Shown here in pieces: positions 51,375 to 59,669 of a DNA stretch of 64,000 bases. The translations under genes and the position numbers were made by a program. How positions within the stretch are numbered: position 1 is the first letter of the stretch; every line of letters starts with the position of its first letter. Source of the stretch: JAFGKK01 sp964521085 (GTDB lineage: Bacteria > Chloroflexota > Anaerolineae > Anaerolineales > RBG-16-64-43); assembly GCA_964521085.1 (NCBI GenBank), contig CAZFPL010000008.1, forward strand, positions 1 through 64,000, in the 5' to 3' direction. Below the pieces are notes generated by a model. That model was not told the DNA's origin and did no database searches. It saw nothing but the letters and a program-made list of their open reading frames with translations.

Positions 51375-52694
51375 CTATGCCACCCACATGTTGAACGCGA
51401 ACAGCATCGCCTCAAACCCCATCAGCAGGGCGCTGAAGATCGTCCAGGCTTTGTCGAAAGCCTTGTTCCTGCCCCAGTAGGCCAGCATGTAGAAAACCGC
51501 CGGGGCGGCGAGGATGTAACGCTGGATCCCCTGCACCGGCCCGCTGCCCCAGGAGATGACCAGAACAGCCAGACTGAACCAGGCGATCTCGGGTTTGTGT
51601 TTGAGGCAGGCGATGCAGGTGACCGCGCCGACCGCCAGTCCGATGAACTCGGTCAGGAAATACGCCGTGCTGGCGGGATTCCCGGCGGTAAGATTCTTGA
51701 ACGCGTCCGACCAGAGATAGAACGCAGTGCCGAAATCCAGGAATCCGCGGTCGAAAACCCGCGCCTCGACGAAATCGAAATTAATTCCCAGCCAGGAGAA
51801 TTTCCAGATCAGGAAGGTGATCAGGGGGGCGAACGCCAGGATCATTTTCCCGAAGGAAATGAGCACTTTGCGGTTCGGCGACTTGATGAAGTAAAAAATC
51901 TGCTTCCATTCCATGTCGATGTCGAGCCAGTCGCCGGTGCGAAACCAGGTGATCGCCATCGGGATGATCAGCGCCACGCCCACCCCCCGCGTCAGGGTGG
52001 CGGCGGCGCCGAGCAGGGCGGCGGGGATCAAATACCATCCCCGGCGGCGGAGAAACGCCAGACAGCCGAAAGCGAGCCCGACGAACAGGCCCTCGGTATA
52101 GACCTGGACCATGAAGAAACCGGTCGGGAAGATGAGCAGATAGAAGACGGCGCGCATCGATCCCTCCTCGCCGAGCGAATCGCTTGTCATGTCATAGAGG
52201 GCAAGCATCCCCCCCAAAGCTCCCAGCGCCGAAACGACAACCCCCGCCAGAGTCGCCGTCGCAACCGCATTCAACCCGAAGATGCTCAGCGGCAAAGAAA
52301 ACAGCCAGATCATCCAAGGGTAGAAGGGAAAGAAGGCGTACGCCAGCGAGGTGGACTCGCCGTAGTATATAGTTCCCTGCAACAGCATGTGATAGTCGAA
52401 CGTGGTCGTGCTGAAGGGCGTGAGGTGCGGAATTTTCGGGTCGTCGTACCCGCCGACGGCGATGCCGATGTAGTATTCCGAATCCCAGCACACTTGGTCG
52501 TTTAAAAACGGTTCCAGCAGGTACGGACGGTTTACCTGATACGTTTTCGGGTCGGTGTACATCTCGGTCCATTTTTGGGAGCGGTCGGGCCACTGCGGCT
52601 GAAACCGGGCCGTCGCCAGGGCCTGATAGCCGATCACGAGGAGCGCCCAGGCCAGCCAGATGAGGACGATGTTGCGGAAGGCGATCTTGTTCAT
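51375..52694 (-). CDS. PIG-V-like polytopic mannosyltransferase
   Basis: 439 residues with about ten membrane helices. 'QVCWDSEYYIGIAVGGYDD' near residue 70 carries the luminal/extracellular acidic motif (WDS.xY). 'YAFFPFYPWMIW' and 'IFPTGFFMVQVYTEGLF' are characteristic of PIG-V/GPI-mannosyltransferase-2-like proteins found in bacteria. These use polyprenyl-phosphate-linked mannose to modify surface glycans or proteins. The gene lies 7 bases after a sugar permease gene and 30 bases before the YCF48-like lipoprotein, so it looks co-transcribed with them. The acceptor is unknown. Confidence 0.82.
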   Translation of the reverse strand: MNKIAFRNIVLIWLAWALLVIGYQALATARFQPQWPDRSQKWTEMYTDPKTYQVNRPYLLEPFLNDQVCWDSEYYIGIAVGGYDDPKIPHLTPFSTTTFDYHMLLQGTIYYGESTSLAYAFFPFYPWMIWLFSLPLSIFGLNAVATATLAGVVVSALGALGGMLALYDMTSDSLGEEGSMRAVFYLLIFPTGFFMVQVYTEGLFVGLAFGCLAFLRRRGWYLIPAALLGAAATLTRGVGVALIIPMAITWFRTGDWLDIDMEWKQIFYFIKSPNRKVLISFGKMILAFAPLITFLIWKFSWLGINFDFVEARVFDRGFLDFGTAFYLWSDAFKNLTAGNPASTAYFLTEFIGLAVGAVTCIACLKHKPEIAWFSLAVLVISWGSGPVQGIQRYILAAPAVFYMLAYWGRNKAFDKAWTIFSALLMGFEAMLFAFNMWVA

Positions 52695-52701
52695 GTCGGG
52701 C

Positions 52702-53784
52702 TCACTTTTCTATGCCGGTGACGACCATATCCTGCATGAAGAAACGCTGGGCAAAGAAGAGGATGACAATCGGGACGATCATCAGGACGATGGCGCTGGT
52801 CTGCAGCATCTCGGGGGTGAAGCCGTAGGTGATAAACGCCTGGGCGCTGAAAGCCATCGTGCGCAGGTCCAACCGGGTGCCCAGATACAGGCTGGCCATG
52901 CGCATCTCGTTCCAGGTATTGAAAAATTGCAGCAGCCCCACCGTGATGACCACGGGCAGCGATTGCGGCAGAATAATGGAGACCAGCGTGCGCAAAGGAC
53001 CGGCGCCATCCAACATGGCGGCTTCATCCATGTCGCGGGGGATGGTTTTAAAATTCTGCCGCAGCAGGAAGATGTAAATGGCGCTGCCGAAGAATTGCGG
53101 GACGATGAGCGGAAGGAGACTGCCGTTCCAATTCAGGACGCGCGTATAGATCACGAACGTCGGGACCAAGGTGATGCTGTCCGGGATCATGATGGTCGCG
53201 ATGCACAGGAAGAACAGGAACCGGCCGCCCGGAATGCGGAAGCGGGAGAATCCGTACGCCACCGCGATCGAAGAACACAGAACACCGATCTCCCCCAGAA
53301 TGACCACGACCATGGAATTCCGGAAGAGGTTCAGGTAGTCGATCGATTCCCAAAGCGATACAAAATTGCGGAACGTAATGGACGGCGAATAGGCTTTGCG
53401 CAGACTGCGCCAGGAACCATCCCAGTGGATGAGACCCGCTGCTGGATTGGCCGGGTCCACAAACTCGCTGTACTTTCGGAAAGAATTAACCAACGCCCAT
53501 TGCTTGACCCCGTCCGCGGTCGAGACCTCATACACGGGATACTCGGTTCCCTGGTAATTGAACGTAAAGGCCACCGCCGGGTAGAGGGGTGCGGAACCGT
53601 CGCTCAGTTGCGCGCTCGTTTTCAGAGACGTGGCGACCATGTAGGTGAGCGGGGAAAGATACGCGAAGATGGCAATCCAAATGAAAAGGTTAACGAGAGC
53701 CGTCCCCGTGAAATTCCACATCCGAAAGGTCAGCGTGGAAACGTTGAAAAGGCGGCGGAGGTTTTGGAATCTAGAATTCGACAT
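52702..53784 (-). CDS. Carbohydrate ABC transporter permease, MalG type
   Basis: 360 residues. GAGGAGG precedes the ATG. Six transmembrane helices with an unusually long extracytoplasmic loop between the first and second (about 110 residues, including 'QGTEYPVYEVSTADGVKQW'). The EAA loop is 'DEAAMLDGAGPLRTLVSIILP', written in part, near residue 265, and the end 'FAQRFFMQDMVVTGIEK' is the usual MalG closing segment. It overlaps the preceding MalF-type gene by 14 bases. No solute-binding protein or ATPase gene is adjacent. Confidence 0.92.
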   Translation of the reverse strand: MSNSRFQNLRRLFNVSTLTFRMWNFTGTALVNLFIWIAIFAYLSPLTYMVATSLKTSAQLSDGSAPLYPAVAFTFNYQGTEYPVYEVSTADGVKQWALVNSFRKYSEFVDPANPAAGLIHWDGSWRSLRKAYSPSITFRNFVSLWESIDYLNLFRNSMVVVILGEIGVLCSSIAVAYGFSRFRIPGGRFLFFLCIATIMIPDSITLVPTFVIYTRVLNWNGSLLPLIVPQFFGSAIYIFLLRQNFKTIPRDMDEAAMLDGAGPLRTLVSIILPQSLPVVITVGLLQFFNTWNEMRMASLYLGTRLDLRTMAFSAQAFITYGFTPEMLQTSAIVLMIVPIVILFFAQRFFMQDMVVTGIEK

Positions 53785-54718
53785 TGTCTTCCTCCTCGGG
53801 GAAATGAACCCAGTGACGCGCCGAACGGAAGATGGCCAGCGTGATGATCATCACGACGATAAACATGACCCAGGCCAGCGCGCTGGCATACCCCAGATTC
53901 GAGTAGGAAAACATCTGTCGATTAATATAGGATTCCATCGGCGAAAGACTCGCGCTGAAGGGAAGGCCGCGATCGAGCAGCGCCACGCCGCCAAAGGCGC
54001 TGATCATATTGATCACCAGGCTGAAGAAAATAGCCGGGGAGATCATCGGTATGGTGATGGAAAAGAAGCGGTTGATCGGCCCCGCCCCGTCGACGCGTGC
54101 CGCTTCGTAGATCTCCGGCGGGACACTTTGCATCGCGCCCAGCATGATCAGAAATCCCGGTCCGATGGTCCAGACCGCCAGTAGAATGGGAAAAACAGCA
54201 TACAGACCGGCCAGCGGCGGTAGACCGAGCGGATCGAGGATCAGGCGGTCGATCCATCCGCTTCCCGGGGTGGCGAGGCCGCTGACAATGAAGAAGATGG
54301 CGATGGCCGGGATGATGCTGGGCATGAAGAAGAGGGTGCGCAGGATGGTTTTGCTTCGCATGCGCTTGCTGGAAAAAAATAACGCCAGACCCAGAGCCAC
54401 CAGCATCTCGATCGGCACCGCCTGTACAAAATAGGCGATAGATCCGAAGAGGCTGCTTCCGGCTCCTGTATCCTTGAAGAAATCGATATAGTTCGTCAAG
54501 CCGATAAATTTCGTCTTCTCGGGTTCCAGCATTTTAAAATTCGTAAACGAAAAACCCAGCGCGGCAAGAATGGGCATTGCTTTCAGAAGCAAGAATCCCA
54601 AAATCCAGGGGGAGAGGAATATAAATCCGACCAGCCCTTCCCTCTGCCGCATGGTCAATTGCCTGTGCGGCCCCAATAACCTCTTAAAAATATTCCATCT
54701 GTTTTTAGTGCTATCCAT
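53771..54718 (-). CDS. Carbohydrate ABC transporter permease, MalF type
   Basis: 315 residues from the ATG at 54718, which has GGGAGG nine bases upstream; a longer in-frame start has none. Six membrane helices, with EAA loop 'YEAARVDGAGPINRFFSITIP' in part near residue 200. It pairs with the MalG-type protein encoded next. A 20-base palindrome lies just upstream of its ribosome-binding site. The binding protein is missing from the neighbourhood, although a GH27 alpha-galactosidase lipoprotein is encoded upstream on the same strand, hinting at galactosides. Confidence 0.9.
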   Translation of the reverse strand: MDSTKNRWNIFKRLLGPHRQLTMRQREGLVGFIFLSPWILGFLLLKAMPILAALGFSFTNFKMLEPEKTKFIGLTNYIDFFKDTGAGSSLFGSIAYFVQAVPIEMLVALGLALFFSSKRMRSKTILRTLFFMPSIIPAIAIFFIVSGLATPGSGWIDRLILDPLGLPPLAGLYAVFPILLAVWTIGPGFLIMLGAMQSVPPEIYEAARVDGAGPINRFFSITIPMISPAIFFSLVINMISAFGGVALLDRGLPFSASLSPMESYINRQMFSYSNLGYASALAWVMFIVVMIITLAIFRSARHWVHFPEEEDNVEF

Positions 54719-54740
54719 AAATCGAAACCTCCCAGCAACG

Positions 54741-54760
54741 GGCATCCGAACGCGGATGCC
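54741..54760. promoter_or_regulatory. Perfect palindrome upstream of sugar permease gene, candidate operator
   Basis: GGCATCCG-AACG-CGGATGCC, 8-base perfect arms. It lies 22 bases upstream of the MalF-type start codon, where it could be an operator or a 5' leader hairpin. The surrounding gap 54719-55011 shows no other clear element. Confidence 0.5.
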
Positions 54761-55011
54761 TGTAACCCGCGAAGTGCCGCCACTGCCCATGACACGGAAT
54801 TGTCCGTCCTCAGAGAAGAAAACCGGAGTTTGGACCCCGGGAATATTCAGTAAGGCGACTCTGTTTTACTTCCCATGACCAACCGGGAAAATGAACATAA
54901 ACGGATCCTATTTCTATGTCGTATCCCGCGACAACAGCCGGTGGATGGAAGCCCAATCCGGGAACCGGAACGGAGGAAGCCGAAACAGCTCCCATTACTT
55001 ATTGGAACTGA

Positions 55012-56298
55012 TCATTCCGGAGTCAGGGTCACCGTGGGAACATCGCCTACTGCAGATGCGACTCGGATCAGCACCACTCCATGCGATGGGACCGTGGCCG
55101 TGTAGCTGTTCATAAACGATCCCAAGTCGATCCGCTGCCACAGGTCGCGCACCGTTGCCGCACCGGGAGGCAGGCCGAGATCAGCCCATGCCACGGTAAT
55201 GTCGGCTGTTTCGTCGGAACGATTCAAAAGCGCGACCGCGCGAACATTGTTCCCGGACAGAATCTTGGCCCAAACCTCCGGTTTCTTTGTCCCTTCGATA
55301 TTGCCCACCAGAACTCCCTGATTTCCAAGCGGGTCCTGGTTTATCGCAATGACTTCCGGGGCGGTCAAGATGTCGATGGTCGCCTGGGACATGTTTCTCA
55401 AATCGTTCCCTGCGATCAGCGGCGCGGCCATCAAGGCCCACATCGTGAAATGCGACCGGTATTCGAGATCGGTCATTCCGCCGTTTCCGACTTCGAGCAT
55501 ATCAGGATCGTTCCAGTGCCCCGGCCCCGCAAAGGCGGCCGAGGCGCTGTTGGCGTCCATGATCGCCATGATGCGGTCCCATGTGTCTTGGATGTCGCTT
55601 GACGTGCGCCACAGATGGGCTATTTTGCTGCCCGCCACCCAGTATCCCGGAAATCCCCAACTGCACATGCTGAACACGATCGGACGGCCCGTCGCTTTCA
55701 ACGCGTTGCTCATCTTCGTAAAATCTTTGACCAGGCTGCTGCCCGGCGCCGGACTGCAATTGTCGTATTTCAGGTAATCGATCCCCCAGGATGCGATCAT
55801 GTTGGCATCCTGAACCTCGTAGCCGTAGCTGCCGGGGAAGTGGCCGCAGGTTTCCGTTCCGCGATTCAGGTAGATCCCTAATTTCAGCCCTTTGGCATGG
55901 ACATAATCCGCGACGGATTTGATCCCATGGGGGAACTTTTTCGGATCGGCTGGAAGGGATCCGTCTGCGTTGCGCTCGGAGGCCATCCAGCAATCGTCGA
56001 TGTTCACGTATTGATATCCAACAGCCTGCATCCCGCTGCTGACCATGGCATCGGCGATCTCCTTGATCAGAGCCTCGCTGATGTTGCAGTTGAACCGGTT
56101 GTAGCTGTTCCAGCCCATCGGCGGCGTGAGCGCCAGATCATCCCACGTGAGCGGCTTGGGGGTGAACGTCGAAGAGGGCAGGGGCGTGAAAGTCGGGGTT
56201 CCGGTCGGAGATTTCAGGATTCCGCAACCACCCGTTACTCCAGCGAGGATGCAAGCTGCCAAGAGAAAAACGCCGATCGTTTTTGGATTATTCATCAT
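55012..56298 (-). CDS. GH27 alpha-galactosidase lipoprotein
   Basis: 428 residues with TTGGAG upstream. Cys25 lies in a VTGGC lipobox, followed by a Thr/Pro linker. The GH27 barrel starts with TPPMGWNSY (~60). The nucleophile Asp is in YLKYDNC (~176) and the acid/base Asp in SSDIQDTW (~236). A beta-sandwich C-domain covers the last ~80 residues. It removes alpha-1,6-galactose from galactomannan or raffinose-type sugars on the cell surface. The sugar permease genes downstream on the same strand may import the product. Confidence 0.92.
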   Translation of the reverse strand: MMNNPKTIGVFLLAACILAGVTGGCGILKSPTGTPTFTPLPSSTFTPKPLTWDDLALTPPMGWNSYNRFNCNISEALIKEIADAMVSSGMQAVGYQYVNIDDCWMASERNADGSLPADPKKFPHGIKSVADYVHAKGLKLGIYLNRGTETCGHFPGSYGYEVQDANMIASWGIDYLKYDNCSPAPGSSLVKDFTKMSNALKATGRPIVFSMCSWGFPGYWVAGSKIAHLWRTSSDIQDTWDRIMAIMDANSASAAFAGPGHWNDPDMLEVGNGGMTDLEYRSHFTMWALMAAPLIAGNDLRNMSQATIDILTAPEVIAINQDPLGNQGVLVGNIEGTKKPEVWAKILSGNNVRAVALLNRSDETADITVAWADLGLPPGAATVRDLWQRIDLGSFMNSYTATVPSHGVVLIRVASAVGDVPTVTLTPE

Positions 56299-56591
56299 TC
56301 TTCTCCAAGGCGACCGGCGTTCTCACGAAAAGCCGGGTCGTTGCCGTTAATCCACCTTCTTCGAAAAAAGAACCACCCGGATGGGCCGGAAGGTATTTTA
56401 ACCGATCCGCATTCCTGCCCACCAGTGCGCACGGAGGGTGACCATTCCCGGACAGAGCAATCCTGATTTTCATCCTCCCATCCGATTGTAGGTGGAAATA
56501 GTTTTCCCGTAGTTGTGAATTTGCTGAGAAAGTGGACGGAGAACCCTTTGCTGGAAAACGTTATCAATCATAGGCCGCCGGGGGAGAAGGA

Positions 56592-57206
56592 CTACCTTCG
56601 AGCCGGGCGTTCTCGTTCAGCGGGGGTTATTTCCGCCCGCCGGATCCTTTGGTAATGACGATGGGCTTTCGCGCGATTGCCGCAAATTTTCATCGTGCAC
56701 CAGCGGCGGGAGTGGTTGCGGGTGGAGTCGAAGAAAAGCCAGCCGCACCCCTCGCATTCGCGAATCCGATTCTGCCGGTTCGAAAGCAGGAGATCTGCGA
56801 CAGACCGGACCGCCTCGCATAGGATCCAATCCACCGGATCGACCGTCTGGCACGCCAGGACATACCCAACACCCGTGGACGCCAATCTTATTTTTTTAAA
56901 CGTCTCTTGATAGAGTTCGTTGAAGGCGGAAACATCCGATTTCGATGGGGTGCTGGAACGGGCGAATGGCAGCAGCAAATGAAAGATCAGCAAACGCACT
57001 GTGCGGACGCGCGACATGGATGTCCCGGCAGAGGGCGGAGTGGTCCGAATACGCTTCGGAAGCGTTCCTTGCGCGCGTCCCCACTCGAGAAGCGCATCCC
57101 GATCCGGGAAAAAATCATATTCCGGCGGATCGTGACGATGGTCGAAGGTGTTGCAGAAATCCACGCCATAAAGGCCGCCGGCAAAAAAAAGGCTATCAAA
57201 TTTCAT
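56592..57206 (-). CDS. CGNR zinc-finger (ABATE-domain) regulator
   Basis: 204 residues with GGAAGGAAG before the ATG. The N-terminal ~130 residues match the ABATE stress-response domain ('GLYGVDFCNTFDHR', 'LLEWGRAQGTL'). The C-terminus holds a CGNR zinc finger: CEGCGWLFFD, then WCTMKICGNRAKAHRHY. Proteins of this layout are putative transcription regulators of stress or detoxification genes. The gene stands alone between spacers of roughly 290 and 150 bases that show no other genes. Confidence 0.88.
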   Translation of the reverse strand: MKFDSLFFAGGLYGVDFCNTFDHRHDPPEYDFFPDRDALLEWGRAQGTLPKRIRTTPPSAGTSMSRVRTVRLLIFHLLLPFARSSTPSKSDVSAFNELYQETFKKIRLASTGVGYVLACQTVDPVDWILCEAVRSVADLLLSNRQNRIRECEGCGWLFFDSTRNHSRRWCTMKICGNRAKAHRHYQRIRRAEITPAERERPARR

Positions 57207-57357
57207 GGGCTTCCTTCCAATATGGAAGAATCACAGGCTGTTCACAGCTTTCCATTATAACCTATAAAAGGTCTTTGACGAGTTATAGAGAAGGGAAGAC
57301 AACCTACGGGAAAAATATGACAGAAAAATGTAAAAACCTTTCAAAAAGGAGAAGACA

Positions 57358-58134
57358 ATGGAAAAAAACATATCCGTCATTCTGCTAGTGGCGGCGGCAG
57401 TCCTGCTGGCTTCCGGTTGCGCCACGCCGGCCGCCGTTGAGTCATCTCCGTCGCCGATCCCGGCCACCGCAACCCAGGAATCCATTGCTCCGGCAACCGA
57501 TCTGCCGGAGGTCGTGGGGAAATTGCACTGGTTCGGCATCTCGTCGATCCTCTACCATGGCTCGAAAAATATTTATTTCGATCCGGTCATGCTGACGGGG
57601 AATCTGCCGCCCGCCGACATCATCCTGATCAGCCATGCCCACTCCGACCACGCGGATCTGGACAGCCTTAAGCAAGTTCTTACATCGAAGACCGTCTTGA
57701 TCATCAGCCCGAATGTCGCTGGCTTCTACGAATCCCATAAGGATGAAATCGGTGTCCCGGCGGTTATTTTGGACGAGGGTGAGACGACGGAAGTCGATGG
57801 TATCAAGATCAAGGCGGTTCCCGCCTACGATGATCAAATACACTTTCGAAACGGCAAAGGAATGGGCTTTGTCGTCAGTGTCGACGGGGAGCGAATCTAT
57901 TTCGCAGGCGGAACGCGCGTGTTCCCCGAAATGGCCCAGATCGAAAGCGATGTGACAATTTATCCGTGGTATCGGAATGCCGATGTCCTCGAGGCGGCCA
58001 AGATCCTGCAGACCAAGGTGCTAATACCGGTCCATGTCGGTTATTCGGGCGTCAAGGCATTTGTAGATGTATATGGAAAGGAAATAACGCGTTTGACAAT
58101 TATTGCGCTTGAGCCGGGACCGTATAACCCGTAG
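57358..58134 (+). CDS. MBL-fold metallo-hydrolase lipoprotein (UlaG-like)
   Basis: 258 residues with AAAAAGGAG upstream. Cys21 lies in an LASGC lipobox. The metallo-beta-lactamase motif SHAHSDHADL (~93-102) gives the HxHxDH ligands, and 'VHVGYSGVKAFVDV' near the end supplies the last His. The sequence 'LHWFGISSILYHGSKNIYFDP' resembles UlaG/YtnP-type hydrolases. Since it carries a lipoprotein signal it would act outside the membrane. Substrate unknown. Confidence 0.85.
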   Translation: MEKNISVILLVAAAVLLASGCATPAAVESSPSPIPATATQESIAPATDLPEVVGKLHWFGISSILYHGSKNIYFDPVMLTGNLPPADIILISHAHSDHADLDSLKQVLTSKTVLIISPNVAGFYESHKDEIGVPAVILDEGETTEVDGIKIKAVPAYDDQIHFRNGKGMGFVVSVDGERIYFAGGTRVFPEMAQIESDVTIYPWYRNADVLEAAKILQTKVLIPVHVGYSGVKAFVDVYGKEITRLTIIALEPGPYNP

Positions 58135-58214
58135 AGCGAATAATCGATAATAGCCGGGATCCGTCATTAATTAATTGAAGATACAGGTAATTCGGGTTTT
58201 GCCGGTTCCGAGAC

Positions 58215-58263
58215 AGCATCCTTCGGGATCCACAAAGATAGGAATCCTGGAGGATGCTTTTTT
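58215..58263 (+). terminator. Intrinsic terminator after the MBL-fold gene
   Basis: AGCATCCT (58215-58222) pairs with AGGATGCT (58251-58258), with an inner near-match GGATCC/GGAATCC extending the stem, followed by six T residues. Confidence 0.8.
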
Positions 58264-58329
58264 GTGAGGGGAAAAACGCCAATAAAAACGTGATTTCTTG
58301 TCAAATTCGAGTAAAAAACGAACATTTGT

Positions 58330-58337
58330 GCTATAAT
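58330..58337 (+). promoter_or_regulatory. Extended -10 promoter giving a leaderless transcript
   Basis: TGCTATAAT-type extended -10 (TATAAT at 58332-58337, preceded by TG). The GTG start codon lies at 58345, seven bases after the hexamer, exactly where transcription should begin. There is no room for a Shine-Dalgarno sequence. Confidence 0.65.
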
Positions 58338-58344
58338 ATAAATT

Positions 58345-59478
58345 GTGGATTCCCTTGAGAAGCTGAAGGCGGTTTCCCAGGCGGCGCGCGTGGAAGATCC
58401 CGAGGAAAGCAGGCGAGAACCCGGCCCTCTCACGTGCGATAACCTTCCCATCTACAACGCCGTCGTCTCCGGCGGAAAACACATCCGGCTCCTCAAATCC
58501 CTAATCACCTCCGTTTGCGAGAATAATTGTGCGTATTGCGGCATCCGCTGGGCGAAGGACTCGCGGCGGGTGACCTTCACTCCGGATGAAATGGCCGACT
58601 TATTTTTACAGCTCCACCGGATCGGTGCGTGCGAGGGTTTGTTTCTCAGTTCGGGAATCTCCGGCGGCGGGATTCGCACCCAGGATAAACTCATCGCCGC
58701 GGCCGAGATCATCCGCGGCAGGGGGTATCAAGGCTACCTGCATCTGAAAATCATGCCCGGCGTGGAACGGGACCAGGTTGAACAGGCGATGCGCCTGGCA
58801 AGCAGGGTATCGATCAACCTGGAGGCACCCACGGCCGAGTGCCTGGCGGCAATCGCGCCGAAGAAAAATTCGGATGTCCTGTTTGAACCTCTGCGCTGGA
58901 TCGAGGAAATCCGGAAATCCAAGGAACCACAGGATACGTGGAACGGCCGCTGGCCTTCTTCGAGTACGCAATTCGTGGTGGGTGCGGCGGGAGAAACGGA
59001 CCGCGATCTGCTGCGCATGGCGGAACGCCTGCGCCGCGAGGCGGGATTGGCCCGCATCCACTATTCCACCTTCGATCCCGCCGAGGGGACGCCGCTCGAG
59101 GATGCACCGCCGGAAAATCCGATCCGCAGTTTCCGCCTCTATCAGGCGGATTTTCTCATCCGGGATTACGGCTTCGGCGCCGAGGAGTTGCTGGAGGGCA
59201 GAGACCGTCTGCCATTAAACATCGACCCGAAACTGGAATATGCGCGGGTACATTTAAAGGAAGCGCCGATCGAAGTGAATCAGGCGGAAAGGCATCAGTT
59301 GCTGCGGATTCCCGGTGTCGGGCCGCAGACCGTAAGGCGGATCCTCGATGCCCGACGGAAGGGCTCCCGGATCCGCTCGGTCGAAGATTTAAAATGCCTG
59401 GGGGTGAACACCCGGCGGGCGTCGGATTTTATGCTGGTCAACGGAAGGAAAATCAATACACAAATGCGGTTGTTCTAG
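58345..59478 (+). CDS. Radical SAM protein with C-terminal helix-hairpin-helix, putative DNA modification/repair type
   Basis: 377 residues from a GTG at 58345, apparently leaderless. The radical SAM cluster motif is CENNCAYC (Cys58, Cys62, Cys65). Further core motifs are 'GLFLSSGISGGG' and 'RVSINLEAPTAECL'. A C-terminal helix-hairpin-helix 'LLRIPGVGPQTVRRIL' (~318-331) with a second copy 'VEDLKCLGVNTRRASDFM' indicates nucleic-acid binding. This matches the 'putative DNA modification/repair radical SAM protein' family, often paired with a uracil-DNA-glycosylase-like gene; no such partner is adjacent here. Confidence 0.85.
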   Translation: MDSLEKLKAVSQAARVEDPEESRREPGPLTCDNLPIYNAVVSGGKHIRLLKSLITSVCENNCAYCGIRWAKDSRRVTFTPDEMADLFLQLHRIGACEGLFLSSGISGGGIRTQDKLIAAAEIIRGRGYQGYLHLKIMPGVERDQVEQAMRLASRVSINLEAPTAECLAAIAPKKNSDVLFEPLRWIEEIRKSKEPQDTWNGRWPSSSTQFVVGAAGETDRDLLRMAERLRREAGLARIHYSTFDPAEGTPLEDAPPENPIRSFRLYQADFLIRDYGFGAEELLEGRDRLPLNIDPKLEYARVHLKEAPIEVNQAERHQLLRIPGVGPQTVRRILDARRKGSRIRSVEDLKCLGVNTRRASDFMLVNGRKINTQMRLF

Positions 59479-59529
59479 AGCGTCGACGCTATGAAAATAA
59501 TCCGTTCGAGAGGCAAATCCAAGAAGTAA

Positions 59530-59598
59530 AACCACAAAGACACCCAGACTCGAAGAAATCCGGAAGAATTACTTCGTGGCTTGGTGTCTTTGTGGGTT
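59530..59598. repeat. Dispersed palindrome, family B, copy 2
   Basis: AACCACAAAGACACCCAG at the left pairs with CTTGGTGTCTTTGTGGGTT at the right with few mismatches. It resembles the element at 14470-14527. It fills the gap between the convergent radical SAM and pstB genes. Confidence 0.8.
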
Positions 59599-59669
59599 AT
59601 ATTATTTGATAATTTGCGCAAGGAGTATTTTAGACGAGGAATAAAATTTTTATATTCACAGGAAACGGC

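Noticed and set aside
52660..53844. 394-codon plus-strand frame over the MalG-type permease
   Set aside because: The minus-strand frame encodes a well-formed permease with EAA loop; the plus frame is Asp/Glu/Arg-rich antisense translation.
58298..58303. TTGTCA as -35 box for the radical SAM gene
   Set aside because: The spacing to TATAAT is 28 bases, too long; the extended TG motif makes a -35 box unnecessary.
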